Below are positions 21,268 through 32,063 of a stretch of 64,000 nucleotides of DNA, piece by piece. The stretch's first letter is position 1, and each line of letters opens with the position of its first letter. Source of the DNA: Larix kaempferi (Eukaryota > Streptophyta > Pinopsida > Pinales > Pinaceae). The position numbers and the translations under genes are program-made. The notes beneath the pieces are model-generated. The model was given only the letters and a program-made list of their open reading frames with translations. It made no database searches and was not told the DNA's origin. Where the stretch lies: contig BSBM01000191.1 in the NCBI GenBank assembly GCA_027924585.1, forward strand, positions 2,728,001-2,792,000, given 5' to 3'.

Positions 21268-21807
21268 CAGAATGTCTCAAACTCTAGAATGTTCAAATGT
21301 TTTTTTGTGTTTTTTTGGGTAAACAGCATGTAAGGGTTTATCCCTCCCACAATATGGCCAAATCTAGAAAGCTTGTTTGGAAATTTTGTAATTTTAAAGA
21401 TGCTCATGCTTTAGTTGTTCTGATTCAGGCAGTTTTAGCTCTCAAACTGCGATATCTTATGTAAATGGATGCCTGTGCACAACCTTTTTTAATACAATCT
21501 TTGTTTTTTGTTTCTGTTTAAAAAAAAATTAATTCAATTTATATCATTGAATTAAATTATGAAGTCATTTTAATTCAATATGTTTTTTTTAGACAAAAAC
21601 ATTGGGAAGATTTAATTAAAAGCCGGTGAATCAGCCACCGTGTGCTTGGGTACATAATTATCACTATCTGAAATAACAAAATTCTTAGGCTTAAGCTGCC
21701 CAGAGGTTTCATATTTAAGAAGCAAAATTACAGTGGACTGAATTGTGGTACAAGAAATAGGATTGAGAATAGCAAAGAGAACATAGTAGAGATCAGAGCA
21801 GGGTCTA

Positions 21808-22143
21808 AGCGCCATTAAGCTTCTCCAGGATCTTCTGGACCGCAGCTTCCAGTGCAACAATTCTGTTCCCGAAGTTCCCTTCAGTGTTGGCCTGGTCTTT
21901 GAAGTGGGTGTACACCACCTCTTCAAAATAGGAGACTTCTCCTTTGGAATCTTTGATTTCCTCCTTGATGCCCTGTAGATCCTTGTTGAACTTTCGCCAT
22001 TTCTGGAGATCGTCTGCAATGTGGGCTTTCTGTAGGCCTTCATTCTCCTCTGATTTTGATTTAAGTATGTCGATTGAATTTTGCAGGTCGTCCAGTCTGT
22101 CCTCCAACGATTTGCCTCCTGATGTTGAGCCCACTGACGCCAT
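21808..22143 (-). CDS. LINE-2 3' ORF, small coiled-coil protein
   Basis: An intact 112-codon ORF starts MASVGSTSGGKSLEDRLDDL and continues with long heptads (IDILKSKSEENEGLQKA, LQGIKEEIKDSKGEV, IVALEAAVQKILEKLNGA). It starts 280 bp downstream of the RNase H stop and ends about 225 bp before the poly(A) tail. Standard L1 elements have no ORF after RNase H. A corresponding coiled-coil frame exists in LINE-1. It could be an RNA-binding or multimerisation protein, but nothing in the sequence proves this. Confidence 0.55.
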
Positions 22144-22422
22144 GTTGTGCTTCGCAGTCGATTCCTGATCTTCTTGCTTCTTCTTCTAGAGTTCTTGCTT
22201 CTGTTTCTAGCGCTGGCGCATTGGAGAGATCTGTTCCCAGCCGGTCTGATTATGTAGGAGGGAAGGCGCTCTGAATGGTCATGGATCGCAGAGCTACCGT
22301 CCGGGAGTAGCAGACTGAAGTGGGGATTTTCCTCGATGGCAATCTTGACCATCTCGCAAGTCGGATCCGCGAATTTCTTAGCAATCCAGCAGATATTCGT
22401 TGTCAGGATCTTGTTTGTCTTA

Positions 22423-23057
22423 AGGGATAGAACAAAAAGATTCTCTGTCATTAGTCGACAATATACTCCTGCCCAGGAGCACGGCTCTGTTGGCCTCTGA
22501 GTCAGCCAATCCGTTAAGATCACGAGGAACATGATAAAAGTTAATTTTGATAAATTTGGATATCAGCAAGAAGATTCTACGCAGGACCCGAGAAAGATTA
22601 AGCTGAGGAGGTGGCTTGTTCAAGTTCATGGCTTGAATAATAATCCTTGAGTCTCCGAATACGGTGAGCTCGGGTATATCTTTATCAATGGCTTGCTTTA
22701 GCCCTTGCCAGAGGGCCAGAGCTTCCGCATTGTTATTGGTGTCCGTCCCTATGCCCCAGGCAAAGGAAGAGATGATTTCATTATGACTGTTGAAGAGGAT
22801 TCCCCCCGCTCCAGCTTTTCCAGGGTTGCCCTTAGAGGCCCCATCAAAGAACAGGCAGTGCTCCTTTATTGTCGATCTCCAATTATTGAACTCGGTAGAA
22901 CTCATCCTAATTTCCCAGTTTTCGTGAGAGATGGTTGAGATTGCTTCAGAGGCATCTTTAAGATTAAATTTTGCTATCCAGTTTGCCTCTAGAGGACTGA
23001 GACTTCTAGTGTTGGAGATAGTTCTGGATTCCACTGCTTCCCCCAACAAGGCCACGC
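22423..23057 (-). pseudogene. LINE-2 RNase H domain (open, 5'-truncated)
   Basis: An uninterrupted frame of about 210 codons. All four catalytic acidic positions are kept: FFDGASKGNPG, NNNAEALALWQGL, TVFGDSRIIIQAM and HVPRDLNGLADSEAN. Upstream, the frame shows NWEIRMSSTEFNNWRS, typical of the linker before RNase H in plant L1 ORF2. The frame runs into the truncation point, so no RT is present. The lack of stops suggests a relatively young insertion. Confidence 0.85.
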
Positions 23058-23093
23058 TAATTCAATATGTTAATTACATTATATATTTATATT

Positions 23094-24988
23094 TTTTTTA
23101 CTGTAATGGTTATGAGGCTTTCAAATTATTTACTGGCAAATAGCCTGCCTGTGGCTTACAATCCAATCACCGCTAAATAATCTAGAGTGTTCATGATAAC
23201 TGAGGATCCCAGAGTCACTTCCAGTTTCTAACTTCCAAGGAAATTCTAACATCCTGACCTAAAACAGAATACAGAAAGAATTACAAAATGAATGATTGAG
23301 TTACGACCTGTCCTATACAGAATGAGTTGCCAAAATCACTTCCAGCTACAGAATGATTTACATCCTGACTTTTAACAGCAAAAAAGACAGACTCTTGAAA
23401 TTAGAACCGAGACCAGTCGACTGGCTTCAGGACACACGCCGGTGGGGCCAGGAACATCCAACGACCGTCGCTCAGACGCTGCCAGTGGGCGTGCCCAACA
23501 CAAAGCACGTCGTCCTCTATCTACTCCTCAGCCTCCTGACTCATCACGATCCTTCCAGTGTTCTCAACTATGATCTCCAGGGAAGACGAGAGGTTCAGCA
23601 AGTAACATTGAGAGACTCGATCTTATCTGGCCATGAACCTCCTTTCCAGCATCAATAGACAGACTTTCGGAAATGTGGAACCATCCAGGGCCTCCACTAG
23701 CTTGCAGAAGCAATCTGAAAAGACAGAAGGGAATTATCAACCTGCCAAATCCACGGAACCACTTAGAAGAGCCTCGATTTTCACTTAGAAGAGCCTATGA
23801 AGAACTATCATCATTCTGTGGAGTCATGACCATCGGGACCCAAGGCTTCTGAGCCTCGTTATTCACTGAGACTATTGAAGCAGAACAGTAAGGGACAATT
23901 AGGGGATCGGGAAGTATGAGATGTTCCCGTTGATCTTAAGCTCTCCTCTGCACAGATCAGAACCCGAATTTGCCTCAAGATCCTCCAGATGATTCAGTCC
24001 CCTGAGCACGTGGAAGAATCGGATCCTGCCAAAGTCAGCAACTCGAGTTTGTATTCTGGAGTACATCTGAGACAAAGAGAGATGCGTCGGACGCTGCTTT
24101 CGGATCATTGACTGAATAACTATTCTGGAGTCCCCAATTACCACCATATCTGAGATATTCATAAGCCTTGCCTGGGTAAGACCTTGCCAGAGAGCGAGAT
24201 ATTCAGCTCTGTTGTTGGAGAGGATGCCTAGCCCCCAGGAGAAGGACAAAATTAAAGTTCCATCCGGGCTGAGTATGATCCCCCCTCCACCTGCCTTCCC
24301 GGGGTTCCCCTTCGAAGCCCCATCCACCATCAGGACGTGCTTCTTAAGTGACGATCTCCACATAAGGAACTCTTGCTCACCGATCCTAATTTCCCACGAT
24401 GAGTGGTGCGCAGGCAGAGGTTTGGTTCTCGAGAGCAGAAGCGGATCAAGATCATTAAACCAGACATAGATGTCCTTATCTGGCAGGGACTCATTCTGTA
24501 GCAGAGGTTTGGAGGACACAAGATCACTGATAAGTACCTTTAATTTTGATGCTAGCCGGGCCGGTGGAACATCGATTTCTCTGAATATTCTGCCATTTCT
24601 TTCCAACCATATGATCCAGCACATTATTTTCGGGACCCAACTCCAACAATGCTTGAGGAGAGACAGGTTTGTCAACGGGAAAGGAGCCTGATACGTCCAA
24701 GAGTAGAACAGTTCCTTGACGGTAATGGGTAGAACGAAGTTAATAGGCCCCAAGACAAGACTCCAAAGCTCAAGAGCATAGGGACAGAGGACAAAGAGAT
24801 GGTCAGCAGACTCCTCGCTACACAAGCACAGCGGGCACCTCGAGGGGCCTGCCCATCCCCTTTTTTTAAGAATATCAGAAGTGAGGATACTTTTATGCAG
24901 TAGGGACCAGCAGAAGAAATCAACTTTAGGCAGGGAGGGAGAGTTCCACAGGTTTTTCCAGAGGAAAGGGTCTGGCGGTACCCAAGGG
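23094..24988 (-). mobile_element. LINE-3, 5'-truncated L1-type LINE
   Basis: The plus strand begins with a T run (poly(A), to 23,099) and ends at 24,988. The 15-bp TSD ttatatatttatatt is at 23079-23093 and 24989-25003 (the last base overlaps the tail). It contains the zf-RVT and RNase H domains and about 800 bp of 3' sequence with stops. Confidence 0.9.
23902..24988 (-). pseudogene. LINE-3 zf-RVT plus RNase H domains
   Basis: A single open frame enters from the truncation point at PWVPPDPFLWKNLWN. The zf-RVT block follows (LPKVDFFCWSLLHKSI, then RCPLCLCSEESADHLFVLC with Cys-Cys-His-Cys ligands), then IIWLERNGRIFRE, then RNase H with VDGASKGNPG, NNRAEYLALWQGL, VIGDSRIVIQSM and HVLRGLNHLEDLEAN. 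The last motif has lost the usual alanine (LADLEAN expected) but keeps the aspartate. There is no internal stop. Confidence 0.85.
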
Positions 24989-25003
24989 TTATATATTTAT
25001 ATT

Positions 25004-26339
25004 GATTATACATAATTAATCCAATTTCTATGATTATTTTTAAGTTAGTTTATTATTTGCAATTAATTCCACTGAGAGTAGCGAGGGTGCTCTATAGCCC
25101 AGTATTGGGGAGATGTTGTAATGTGTAACGTTGTGTAACCTTATGTAACATGTTGTTCTAATTAAAAAAATAAAAATGATGTAGACTTAAACAAAAACCA
25201 AAAAAAAAAAAATTGATTTTGTTTTAAAGCTAGATATATTAAACATTGAGAGGGATCAAATACCTTAAGATGTAATTTTTTTCTTAATGCGTAAAAATGT
25301 AAGACAAAACATTAAAAATAAAATTTACACCTCGAAAAATTGGATCCCTCTCAGTGGATTTAAGTGGATCTATACTAATACTTAATTAATCCCCATAACA
25401 ATCATTTACATATAGATTAAGAAAGATTATGCACCATCCATAAATATTATGCTTACAATATTTAAAGGCCATATCATAAAAACTATCATTAAGATATAAG
25501 CAATCACATTTAGAAAAGCCTCTAGAATTGTCTCCTACTCATATAAGTAGGCCATCTTCAAAAGTTCGATATGGACATTCTTACTTGTCTCCTACTCATA
25601 TAAGTAGGCCATCTTCAAAAGTTCAATATGGACATTCTTACTTGTCTCCTACTCATATAAGTAGGCCATCTTCAAAAGTTCAATATGGACATTCTTACTC
25701 ACAATCTTTTATCTTTTTACAGATCAAATTGTCCAAATTTGATAAAGAAAAACTTCAATTAGTATAATAGGAAGACTTACACAAATTTGCCATACCATTT
25801 ATTTATTCAATACATAATTAGGTAATATATATAAATTTACCTATTCACATATACAAATATCAACCAAATTAAAAATGATAAGAAAGTATAATATTAATTA
25901 ATTTAATCATTTATATAATTAAAATCATATATACAAATCACTAAATTCAAGTTATGTATGGAAAAATGTATTCCACCTAAATTACAAAATATGGCAATGT
26001 AATCTCGAGTACCTCATTGTATTACCTCATGGCATTGATGGAAGTTCCCATTCGAAAAAAAAACTTTATTTTCTCAAAAACAAAATATCTTATTTCAAAT
26101 CTTGGATAAATGTCTATTACATTTCATAAATAATTTGTTTATTTCAACTTTTATAACATCACAACAATCATATTAAAAAAGAGTTTTCATAACATATCAT
26201 TACATTACAACGGCTACACTACCATACCATTGTATTTACAGTTGCTAAAATGAATCAAGTAAACGATGAAAAGCACTTTTTCTTGGAATGCCGGGTATAC
26301 ATAAAACTTAGGTCCAATTTTCATAATATATATAATAAC
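25004..26339. repeat. AT-rich repeat family, copy A, right part
   Basis: Colinear with about 59,470-60,740: shared segments are attatgcaccat-cataaatattatg, atataagtaggccatcttcaaaagttc, tcacatatacaaatat and ttccacctaaattacaaaatatgg. A 57-bp unit is triplicated here. No gene is present. Confidence 0.65.
25528..25698. repeat. 57-bp tandem repeat, 3 copies
   Basis: Units start at 25528, 25585 and 25642 and differ by a single base. The unit contains ctactcatataagtaggcc. Since 57 is divisible by 3 it produces a repetitive open frame that is unlikely to be real. The related copy near 59.65 kb has only one unit. Confidence 0.9.
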
Positions 26340-26356
26340 ACTAATCTCCATAACTT

Positions 26357-26601
26357 TTTTTTCATAACCGAGGAACTATGTGGATCCTCTCTTCTGAGCT
26401 ACGTCAGCCGAGCAGGCCAGATTACAAACCTCGGGCCGGGGTCAGCCCCAATTTGGAACCGGTTCACCACCGTCTGGGAGGGTATAGCGTGTTCAGAGGT
26501 GACAGGGACAGGTCGCTGCAAGAGTGGGCAGGATTTGAACCCTGGTCTCTGGCGTAGGGACCATCTGGACCAGCCGTTGGGTCCGGAGCCTCAGCCCCTA
26601 T
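26357..26601 (-). mobile_element. tRNA-derived SINE
   Basis: A perfect 17-bp TSD, actaatctccataactt, lies at 26340-26356 and 26602-26618. On the minus strand the head reads ggctggtccagatgg (A box, about 26,575) and agggttcaaatcctgc (B box, about 26,537). The tail is short (T6 on the plus strand). The body is GC-rich compared with its surroundings. Confidence 0.88.
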
Positions 26602-26689
26602 ACTAATCTCCATAACTTGTTAACCCGTTATATGAAAGAAATATCAAACAAATCATTTCCAAGGTATTTGATCTTAGAGATAGACTTTA

Positions 26690-27905
26690 CGCCTTCATAA
26701 TGCATCATGGTTTTCTATCTATTCACTAAACCTTTTATGAACAAATTTTCTATTTAGTGCCTTGGAGGTCAAGTGCACCAATAGTTAATAGGTGCACCAT
26801 CACAATGTGCCACTTGTATTTTTATGCACCTTGTAAACAATAACAAACCTCATTTTGCCTTCTCACAATGTTAGTGCACATGAGATGTGTTAGCACAATA
26901 TTGATGTGGCATTTCCATCAAAAACATGTATCCATACCAATGGTGGGCAGTTATATCCATGGAGAACACAACCATGAGAAGGCCAAAATATGGGATGTGC
27001 CACAAAACACACAATGTACTCATTTTCTAGTCAGTGCACCATATCGATATTCTACGTAGAGTATAGTGACTCATTGCTCTTATATTGTAAGAGAGCACTA
27101 GTGCACATGTACTTTGAAAGAGCATTGGCACACCCATTTAGCAAGACGACATCAGTGATCTAGAAGTATGACAATGCTCCAATACAATAACACAACACCA
27201 CTAATGTTTTTATAAATTATTAGTTTATATTTTTATATATAAATTATACTACTTTATTCATTTAATAAATAAATGATTATTGGTTCTAATGAGTTTGTGT
27301 TGTTAACTAGAAAGCAAAGTTCCACTACCACATGGAGAGGAGATAACACTCACTCAAGAGGACATGGGAGAATGTCTCAAGACTCACATTCTCCCCTTAA
27401 TGATGTTAGCCTCCCTAGAAATGTTAAGGAAATAGTGTCAATGAAGATGAATAATAGATTCATACAACCCTTGATTCATCAATGAGATTAAGAATGCTAG
27501 GAATTCTAGTTTGGGTTTGACACATAGTTCAACTTGTTAGAGAATCACATATATTCATCACAAGAATATCTAGGAGAAGGAAGGATGTTCACATTTTATG
27601 TTATCTACCTAATAGTGTATGTCCTTTTATTTAGAGGCATTACATGAATGTGTGTTCTAGAAAGGAGGTAGTTAGAATAAGGACACACAAGGTTTTGTGG
27701 GGACAACTAACTCTTTCTATTTTTTTACATGAGGATGTCAAGTAAGTCAATTGCATCCTTATGGCATTAAGTCCTCACCTTACTGATGGGAACCGAATAA
27801 ATTTTATTAAATTACATTTATGTTGATCATATTAAACATCAATACACCCTCTATAAGTGGATTGGTGAATTGCAATAGTTTTGAGATGTTTCTGTCATGC
27901 ATTAA
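26690..27905 (+). repeat. Repeat X, copy 2 (1.2-kb direct repeat)
   Basis: Colinear with 16,816-18,025 (see copy 1). It begins ttcataatgcatcatgg and ends near gcaatagttttgagatg. The frames are broken in both copies, so it is non-coding. Confidence 0.7.
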
Positions 27906-27959
27906 AACTTGCAAACATATTATACAACTTGATGAGAAGGAGTAGTATACCTGCTAACC

Positions 27960-28560
27960 AAAACACCCCCGAGTAGTCAAAATTCGGCAGTAGAAAAATA
28001 GATGAAATTGTAGTTTTTATTGCTCAAATCGTGATTTCGGCGATTTGGGTAGTTTTAAAATGTGGCATTGAGTCTACAAAAGATCAATGTGATTGTTGAA
28101 ATTGCAGAATTACAAAAACTGCAATTTTCAGACGTGATTTTGACTAGATTTGATAAGAAATCGGCCGGAGAAATGAGGCGTTTTGGTGGGTTTTTATCCT
28201 ACGCATGATGAGAAATCTCGAGAGTTCTCATTTTTTATAAGTTGCATTTAGTGGCTAATTTTACCCAAATCGAAAAGTGGTGTTACTAGTAGCACCATTT
28301 TTTTCTGGCGCTGAAATTACAAGTTTCTGGAAACCCCAACTGGAGTTGATGCAATCAAAAGCTTAAATCAACCCCTAAATCGAAAAGTGGTACTACCGGT
28401 AGCACCATATTTTTTCAAGGCTAAAATTACGACTTTTTGGAAACCCCGAGCAGTGTCAGTGTAATCAAAACCAAAAATCAACCACCAAATCGAAAAGTGT
28501 GCTACTGATGGCTCCTCTTTCTTTCGTCAACTTAAAATTCCATTCATTTTGAAACCATGC
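27960..28560. repeat. 110-bp tandem repeat, 3 copies, with palindromic core
   Basis: Units begin aaatcgaaaagtg at 28267, 28377 and 28487. Their core (gtggtgttactagtagcacca, gtggtactaccggtagcacca, gtgtgctactgatggctcc) is nearly self-complementary in the first two. Upstream sequence from 27,960 appears unrelated and holds no gene. Confidence 0.75.
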
Positions 28561-29115
28561 ATGGCACAAGAAAAATATTTTTTTTTTTCTTTTAAAGCAC
28601 GTTAAAAAAGAATAGAGAAAAAATGAGATGATTTTGAAAAAAGAAAAAAGAAATAGACATTTAAAAAAATAAAATGCCCAATTTTTTTAAATAAATTTTT
28701 TTATAAGCTAGTACCCACAGAGTTTCAAACCAATGACCTAATACAAGGAGTGTCTTAACAGCCCATTCACTTTCTATTCTACACCCTATGTGCTTTAAAT
28801 TTGAAACAAAATAAAATAACACAAATATTTAAAAAAAATTAAAAAAAGGAAAAAAAAATAAGGAAAAAATATAAATACAAAAAATTAAAAACTAAATTAA
28901 TTTTACAGATAAAACTAAAAACTAAAAAAATACAAAAATTATAAAAAAATAAAAAATAAAACAAAAACTATTAAAAAACAAAAAATAAACATTTTAAAAT
29001 TAAAAAAAAATAAAATTATTAAAAAATATATTATGAATATTAAACATTAAAAAATAAAAATAAAAGATTAAAAAGATTTAAACATATCAAATTTTAAATT
29101 TTAAATTAAAAAAAA
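28560..29115. other. A-rich low-complexity DNA
   Basis: The plus strand is dominated by aaaat and aaaaa runs from about 28,800 to 29,115. No features. Confidence 0.8.
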
Positions 29116-29119
29116 AAAA

Positions 29120-29330
29120 CTAACCCCCCAACTTACCACTCCCGTGCCCCCATTCCCCCTCCCCTTTTCCTCCTTCTCGCAAGACCCCTCTGCTTCCTCC
29201 CTCCCCCGCCCCTCCCTCCCTCCCCCGCGTAGGGACCCTTCCCTTCCCCCTCCACTCTCCTCCCACACCACCTCTGCCCTTCCCCCCTCCCCTCCCTTCC
29301 CCCCTCCCCTCTCTCCCACTGATCCCCCTC
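29120..29330. repeat. polypyrimidine tract (C-rich plus strand, G-rich minus strand)
   Basis: Nearly pure C and T with many runs of three to six C (ccccctcccctcccttcccc-like). The minus strand therefore has many G runs and could form G-quadruplexes. It directly abuts the truncated end of element E1. Open frames here are low-complexity artefacts. Confidence 0.8.
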
Positions 29331-29333
29331 CTT

Positions 29334-31031
29334 TCTTGTGACTTCTTCAATGTCTCTTGTACTTGCTAATGGATTTTACTAATCTTATCAATGAATTTTT
29401 CAGCTCTTAATGTTGCACCGATGTTTTCTTCCTTCACTCCCCCTTGTTGTCCATAAAAAACATCTAGAAGTGAAGGTGGCAGATACCCAAAACAAGTTTC
29501 AAAAGGGAACTTTCCAATGGAAGTGTGGATTTCTCTATTATAAGAGTGTTGAATGTAGATCATATTTTCATCCCAAGTCTTGGGATGCTTCTTATTATAA
29601 CCCCTCAAAAGTTGCACTAAAGTCTTGTTGACTACTTCTGTCTGCCCATTTCTTTGTGGATGGAATGTTGTAGATCTCTTCAACTTAGTGTCCATCTTGT
29701 CACAGAGTGTAGTCTAAAAGGAATTGATAAATCTAGTATCCCTATGTTAGATTATACTCCTTGGTATCCCAAAGTGCACCTATACCTCCTCAAATAACAT
29801 TTTTGTTGCTCTTTGTCCTTTGAAGGTCTTTTTGCAAGGCATAAGAATGCACATATTGTTGAATTTGTTAATTACCACAAATAAATAGTCATATCCCTTC
29901 CTAGTAGTTGGAATACCACCCACAAAATCCATGGAGATGCTCTCCCATGGTCTCGTAGGAATGGGTAAGGGATGCTTCCTATTACTGGGCCTTCCTTATA
30001 CAACAAAGTAGGCATCCTCTAAATTCTAATAAACCGAGCTACATCTTCTTGCATTTTGGGCCAATAAACATACCTTTGTAAGTTGGAAATTACCTTGCCA
30101 ACACTAAAATGCCCTGCAAATTTGGAGATGTGAGCCTCTCTTATGAGTTGAAATCTCTCCCTTTAGGAACACGAGGCTTGTCTAAATTATAGAGTAACCC
30201 ATCCTTAAGAAGATAGTTAGCCTTGTTTTCGCCTTCTTATGTGTATTTCTTATAGATGGAATTAGCCTTGTAGTTGTTGAAACACCTCCTTGAAGTCCTC
30301 ATCTTATGTGTATTCCTCATGGGTTAAAGGCTCCATATGCATAAGAGTACCCAAAGTTGTGATCTTGGTTGTAGGTGGCCTTGAGAGCATGTCTGCAAAC
30401 TTGTTTGTATTTCCCTTCTTATATTTGATGATTAGATGGAATTGCTGTAAAAATCCCATCCACTTGTAGTGTCGTGTTTGTTGTAGCCTACTCTAGGCCT
30501 GTAAATACTGTAGCAGCTAGTGATCAGTGTGAATGATAGTCTCCTTGCCCATCAAATAGTGCTTACACTTCTTAACAAATTGAACCAAGGCTTATACTTC
30601 CTTTTCATATGTAGATTTGTTCAGGATGTTGCCATAGAACATTTTAGAATGATAGCATATTGGCCTCCCTCCTTGCATCAAAACCGCTCCCATAATATAC
30701 CCACTTGCAACTGTCTCCAATTTGAAAGTCTTCTGCAAGTTAGGAAATGTGAGAACTAGTTCTTGACTAATCTTTCACTTGATCTCCTCGAAGTATTTAT
30801 GATGATTCCTTCCCCACTAGATCCCTTGTTAGCTACTACGGCATGGAGAGGTGCAGCCACAACTGAAAAGGAAGGTATGCACTTCCGAAGGTATTGTGTT
30901 GCCCCCAAAAATCTCCTAACTTGAGTGACATTTGTAGGAGTAGGCCACTTAGTGATGGCCTCCATATTTGCAGTAACAATCTTAAGTTCTCCATCAATCA
31001 CATACCCTAAATATACCAAATATTGTTGAGC
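29334..31031 (-). pseudogene. E1 pol, 3' part: RT end, RNase H, integrase
   Basis: Blocks in order on the minus strand: LVYLGYVIDG, KWPTPTNVTQVRRFLGATQYLRK (RT thumb), HYLMGKETIIHTDH (RNase H, about 30,550), HYKWMGFLQQFHLIIKYKKG, then integrase core PWESISMDFVGG (about 29,940), TRKGYDYLFVV, HRDTRF (the usual DRDTRF preceded by a stop), and STTFHPQRNGQTEVVN with its Glu. Several stops and shifts are present. The GPF/GPY-type module after KKSQE is missing because the element is broken there. Confidence 0.88.
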
Positions 31032-31036
31032 AAACT
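31032..31036. repeat. E2 target-site duplication, left (aaact)
   Basis: Matches aaatt at 42610-42614 in 4 of 5 bases. Both lie at the same point of the E1 RT coding sequence, which supports insertion of E2 there. Confidence 0.65.
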
Positions 31037-32050
31037 TGTTAAAGGGATTTTACTCACCTAATAGCTAGGGTTTAAATTATCAATAGACCGAAGGGAAGAT
31101 CAACCTCTAATTTCCTACTTAATCAATTAATATGAATTAGATGAGGAAATATGGGTGTACTTACTTGGATTCCATGCTTGAAGTTCGTTGCAAGTGGATG
31201 ACCTTGAGTACTATCCTTTGACCAATATCGAAACTCCCGTATACATGCACACAAGCAACAGAACACCCTACTCAAATACTTTTGGATACTAGAAAGTGAT
31301 GACAAAAATAATGCTAGATTCAATAATTGAAATAAGTAAATTGAATATTAAATACCAATATAAACTCCACTCATGATATACCACAGTAAACAATATGACA
31401 AACGAGATGAGTTTTGGGGTCGGGAGGAGAAGAGTGATCTTATATTACTTTCAAGAGACCACTGAAAACAACATATGATACATGAGTTCTCAGCAAGGTG
31501 TCTCTATCACCAATATGCTTCTTTCTTTCCTAGGCCATTGACATCCTTTCTTCCATGGACTTCTTTTGACTAAGCATAAAGAGGAGTAAGATGGCTAGTT
31601 CCCATTCACTCTAGCAAGAAGGTCACACTCAACATATAATGGAGACCGGGGGGTAGAATTCCTGTAAAATCCTTGAGGCAATAAATTCTTGATTTAAATC
31701 CTCCAGCGTTTACTTCCTTTCTTTCATAATTGGTCCATGTCCTTCCTTTTGCATCTTGTTTTATACTTTGGTATGGATGGTTTGGGTGGTTTGTTTTGGT
31801 GTGACTAGCACCAAACCGAACCGTAATTGTACCAACCATCCACGAAAATCCTTTTTTCTTTTTTTCTTTTTCAAATTTTCATGTGTGTACGTGTGTTGTT
31901 AACTAATCAAACACGTATACTCATGTTGCTTGTGTGCAAACTATGTACACATAACAAAATGTCATTTTTTGAAGAACACTTCACATAATTTGGCATGTGA
32001 CGGTTGTATGGAGGTTTTTTAGCAGCTTTGAGCAATTTGGTGCTATAACA
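31037..32050 (-). repeat. E2 3' LTR (1,014 bp)
   Basis: Runs from tgttaaaggg to gctataaca with TG/CA ends on the plus strand. Its partner is at 41,604-42,609. Small open frames inside are not genes. Confidence 0.85.
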
Positions 32051-32063
32051 CTTGCCCCCTAAT
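32051..32063 (-). other. E2 polypurine tract
   Basis: The minus strand reads TTAGGGGGCAAG directly before the 3' LTR, the place and composition of a plus-strand primer. Confidence 0.65.

Larger units (their letters stand above)
20049..21528 (+). mobile_element. LINE-1, 5'-truncated L1-type LINE
   Basis: The insertion is bounded by a perfect 13-bp TSD, ttaattcaattta (20036-20048 and 21529-21541), and ends in A9. It holds the C-terminal part of an RNase H domain (to 20,401), then a stretch of open frame (20,440-20,928) and a coiled-coil frame (20,941-21,267), then a short 3' UTR. The reverse transcriptase is absent because of 5' truncation. Confidence 0.9.
21583..23057 (-). mobile_element. LINE-2, 5'-truncated L1-type LINE
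   Basis: On the plus strand it starts with T8 (the poly(A) tail, 21,583-21,590) and ends at 23,057. A perfect 12-bp TSD, taattcaatatg, lies at 21571-21582 and 23058-23069. It contains an undamaged RNase H frame and a separate 112-codon coiled-coil ORF nearer the 3' end. It lies only 41 bp beyond the TSD of LINE-1, in opposite orientation. Confidence 0.92.

Noticed and set aside
21612-22532. 306-codon minus-strand open frame
   Set aside because: It overlaps the RNase H end and the whole coiled-coil ORF of LINE-2 in another frame. The product is Arg/Ser-rich without domain similarity, as expected for a shadow frame.
26250-26340. Short frame with NDEKHFFLECRVYIKLRSNF, similar to the zf-RVT tail of LINEs
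   Set aside because: Only about 30 residues resemble the family (H-FxxEC pattern), there is no adjacent RNase H or RT, and it is cut by a SINE. It may be a relic but cannot be supported.
29101-29350. Gly/Arg-rich and Pro/Ser-rich open frames
   Set aside because: They are translations of the polypyrimidine tract, with no domain and no conservation.
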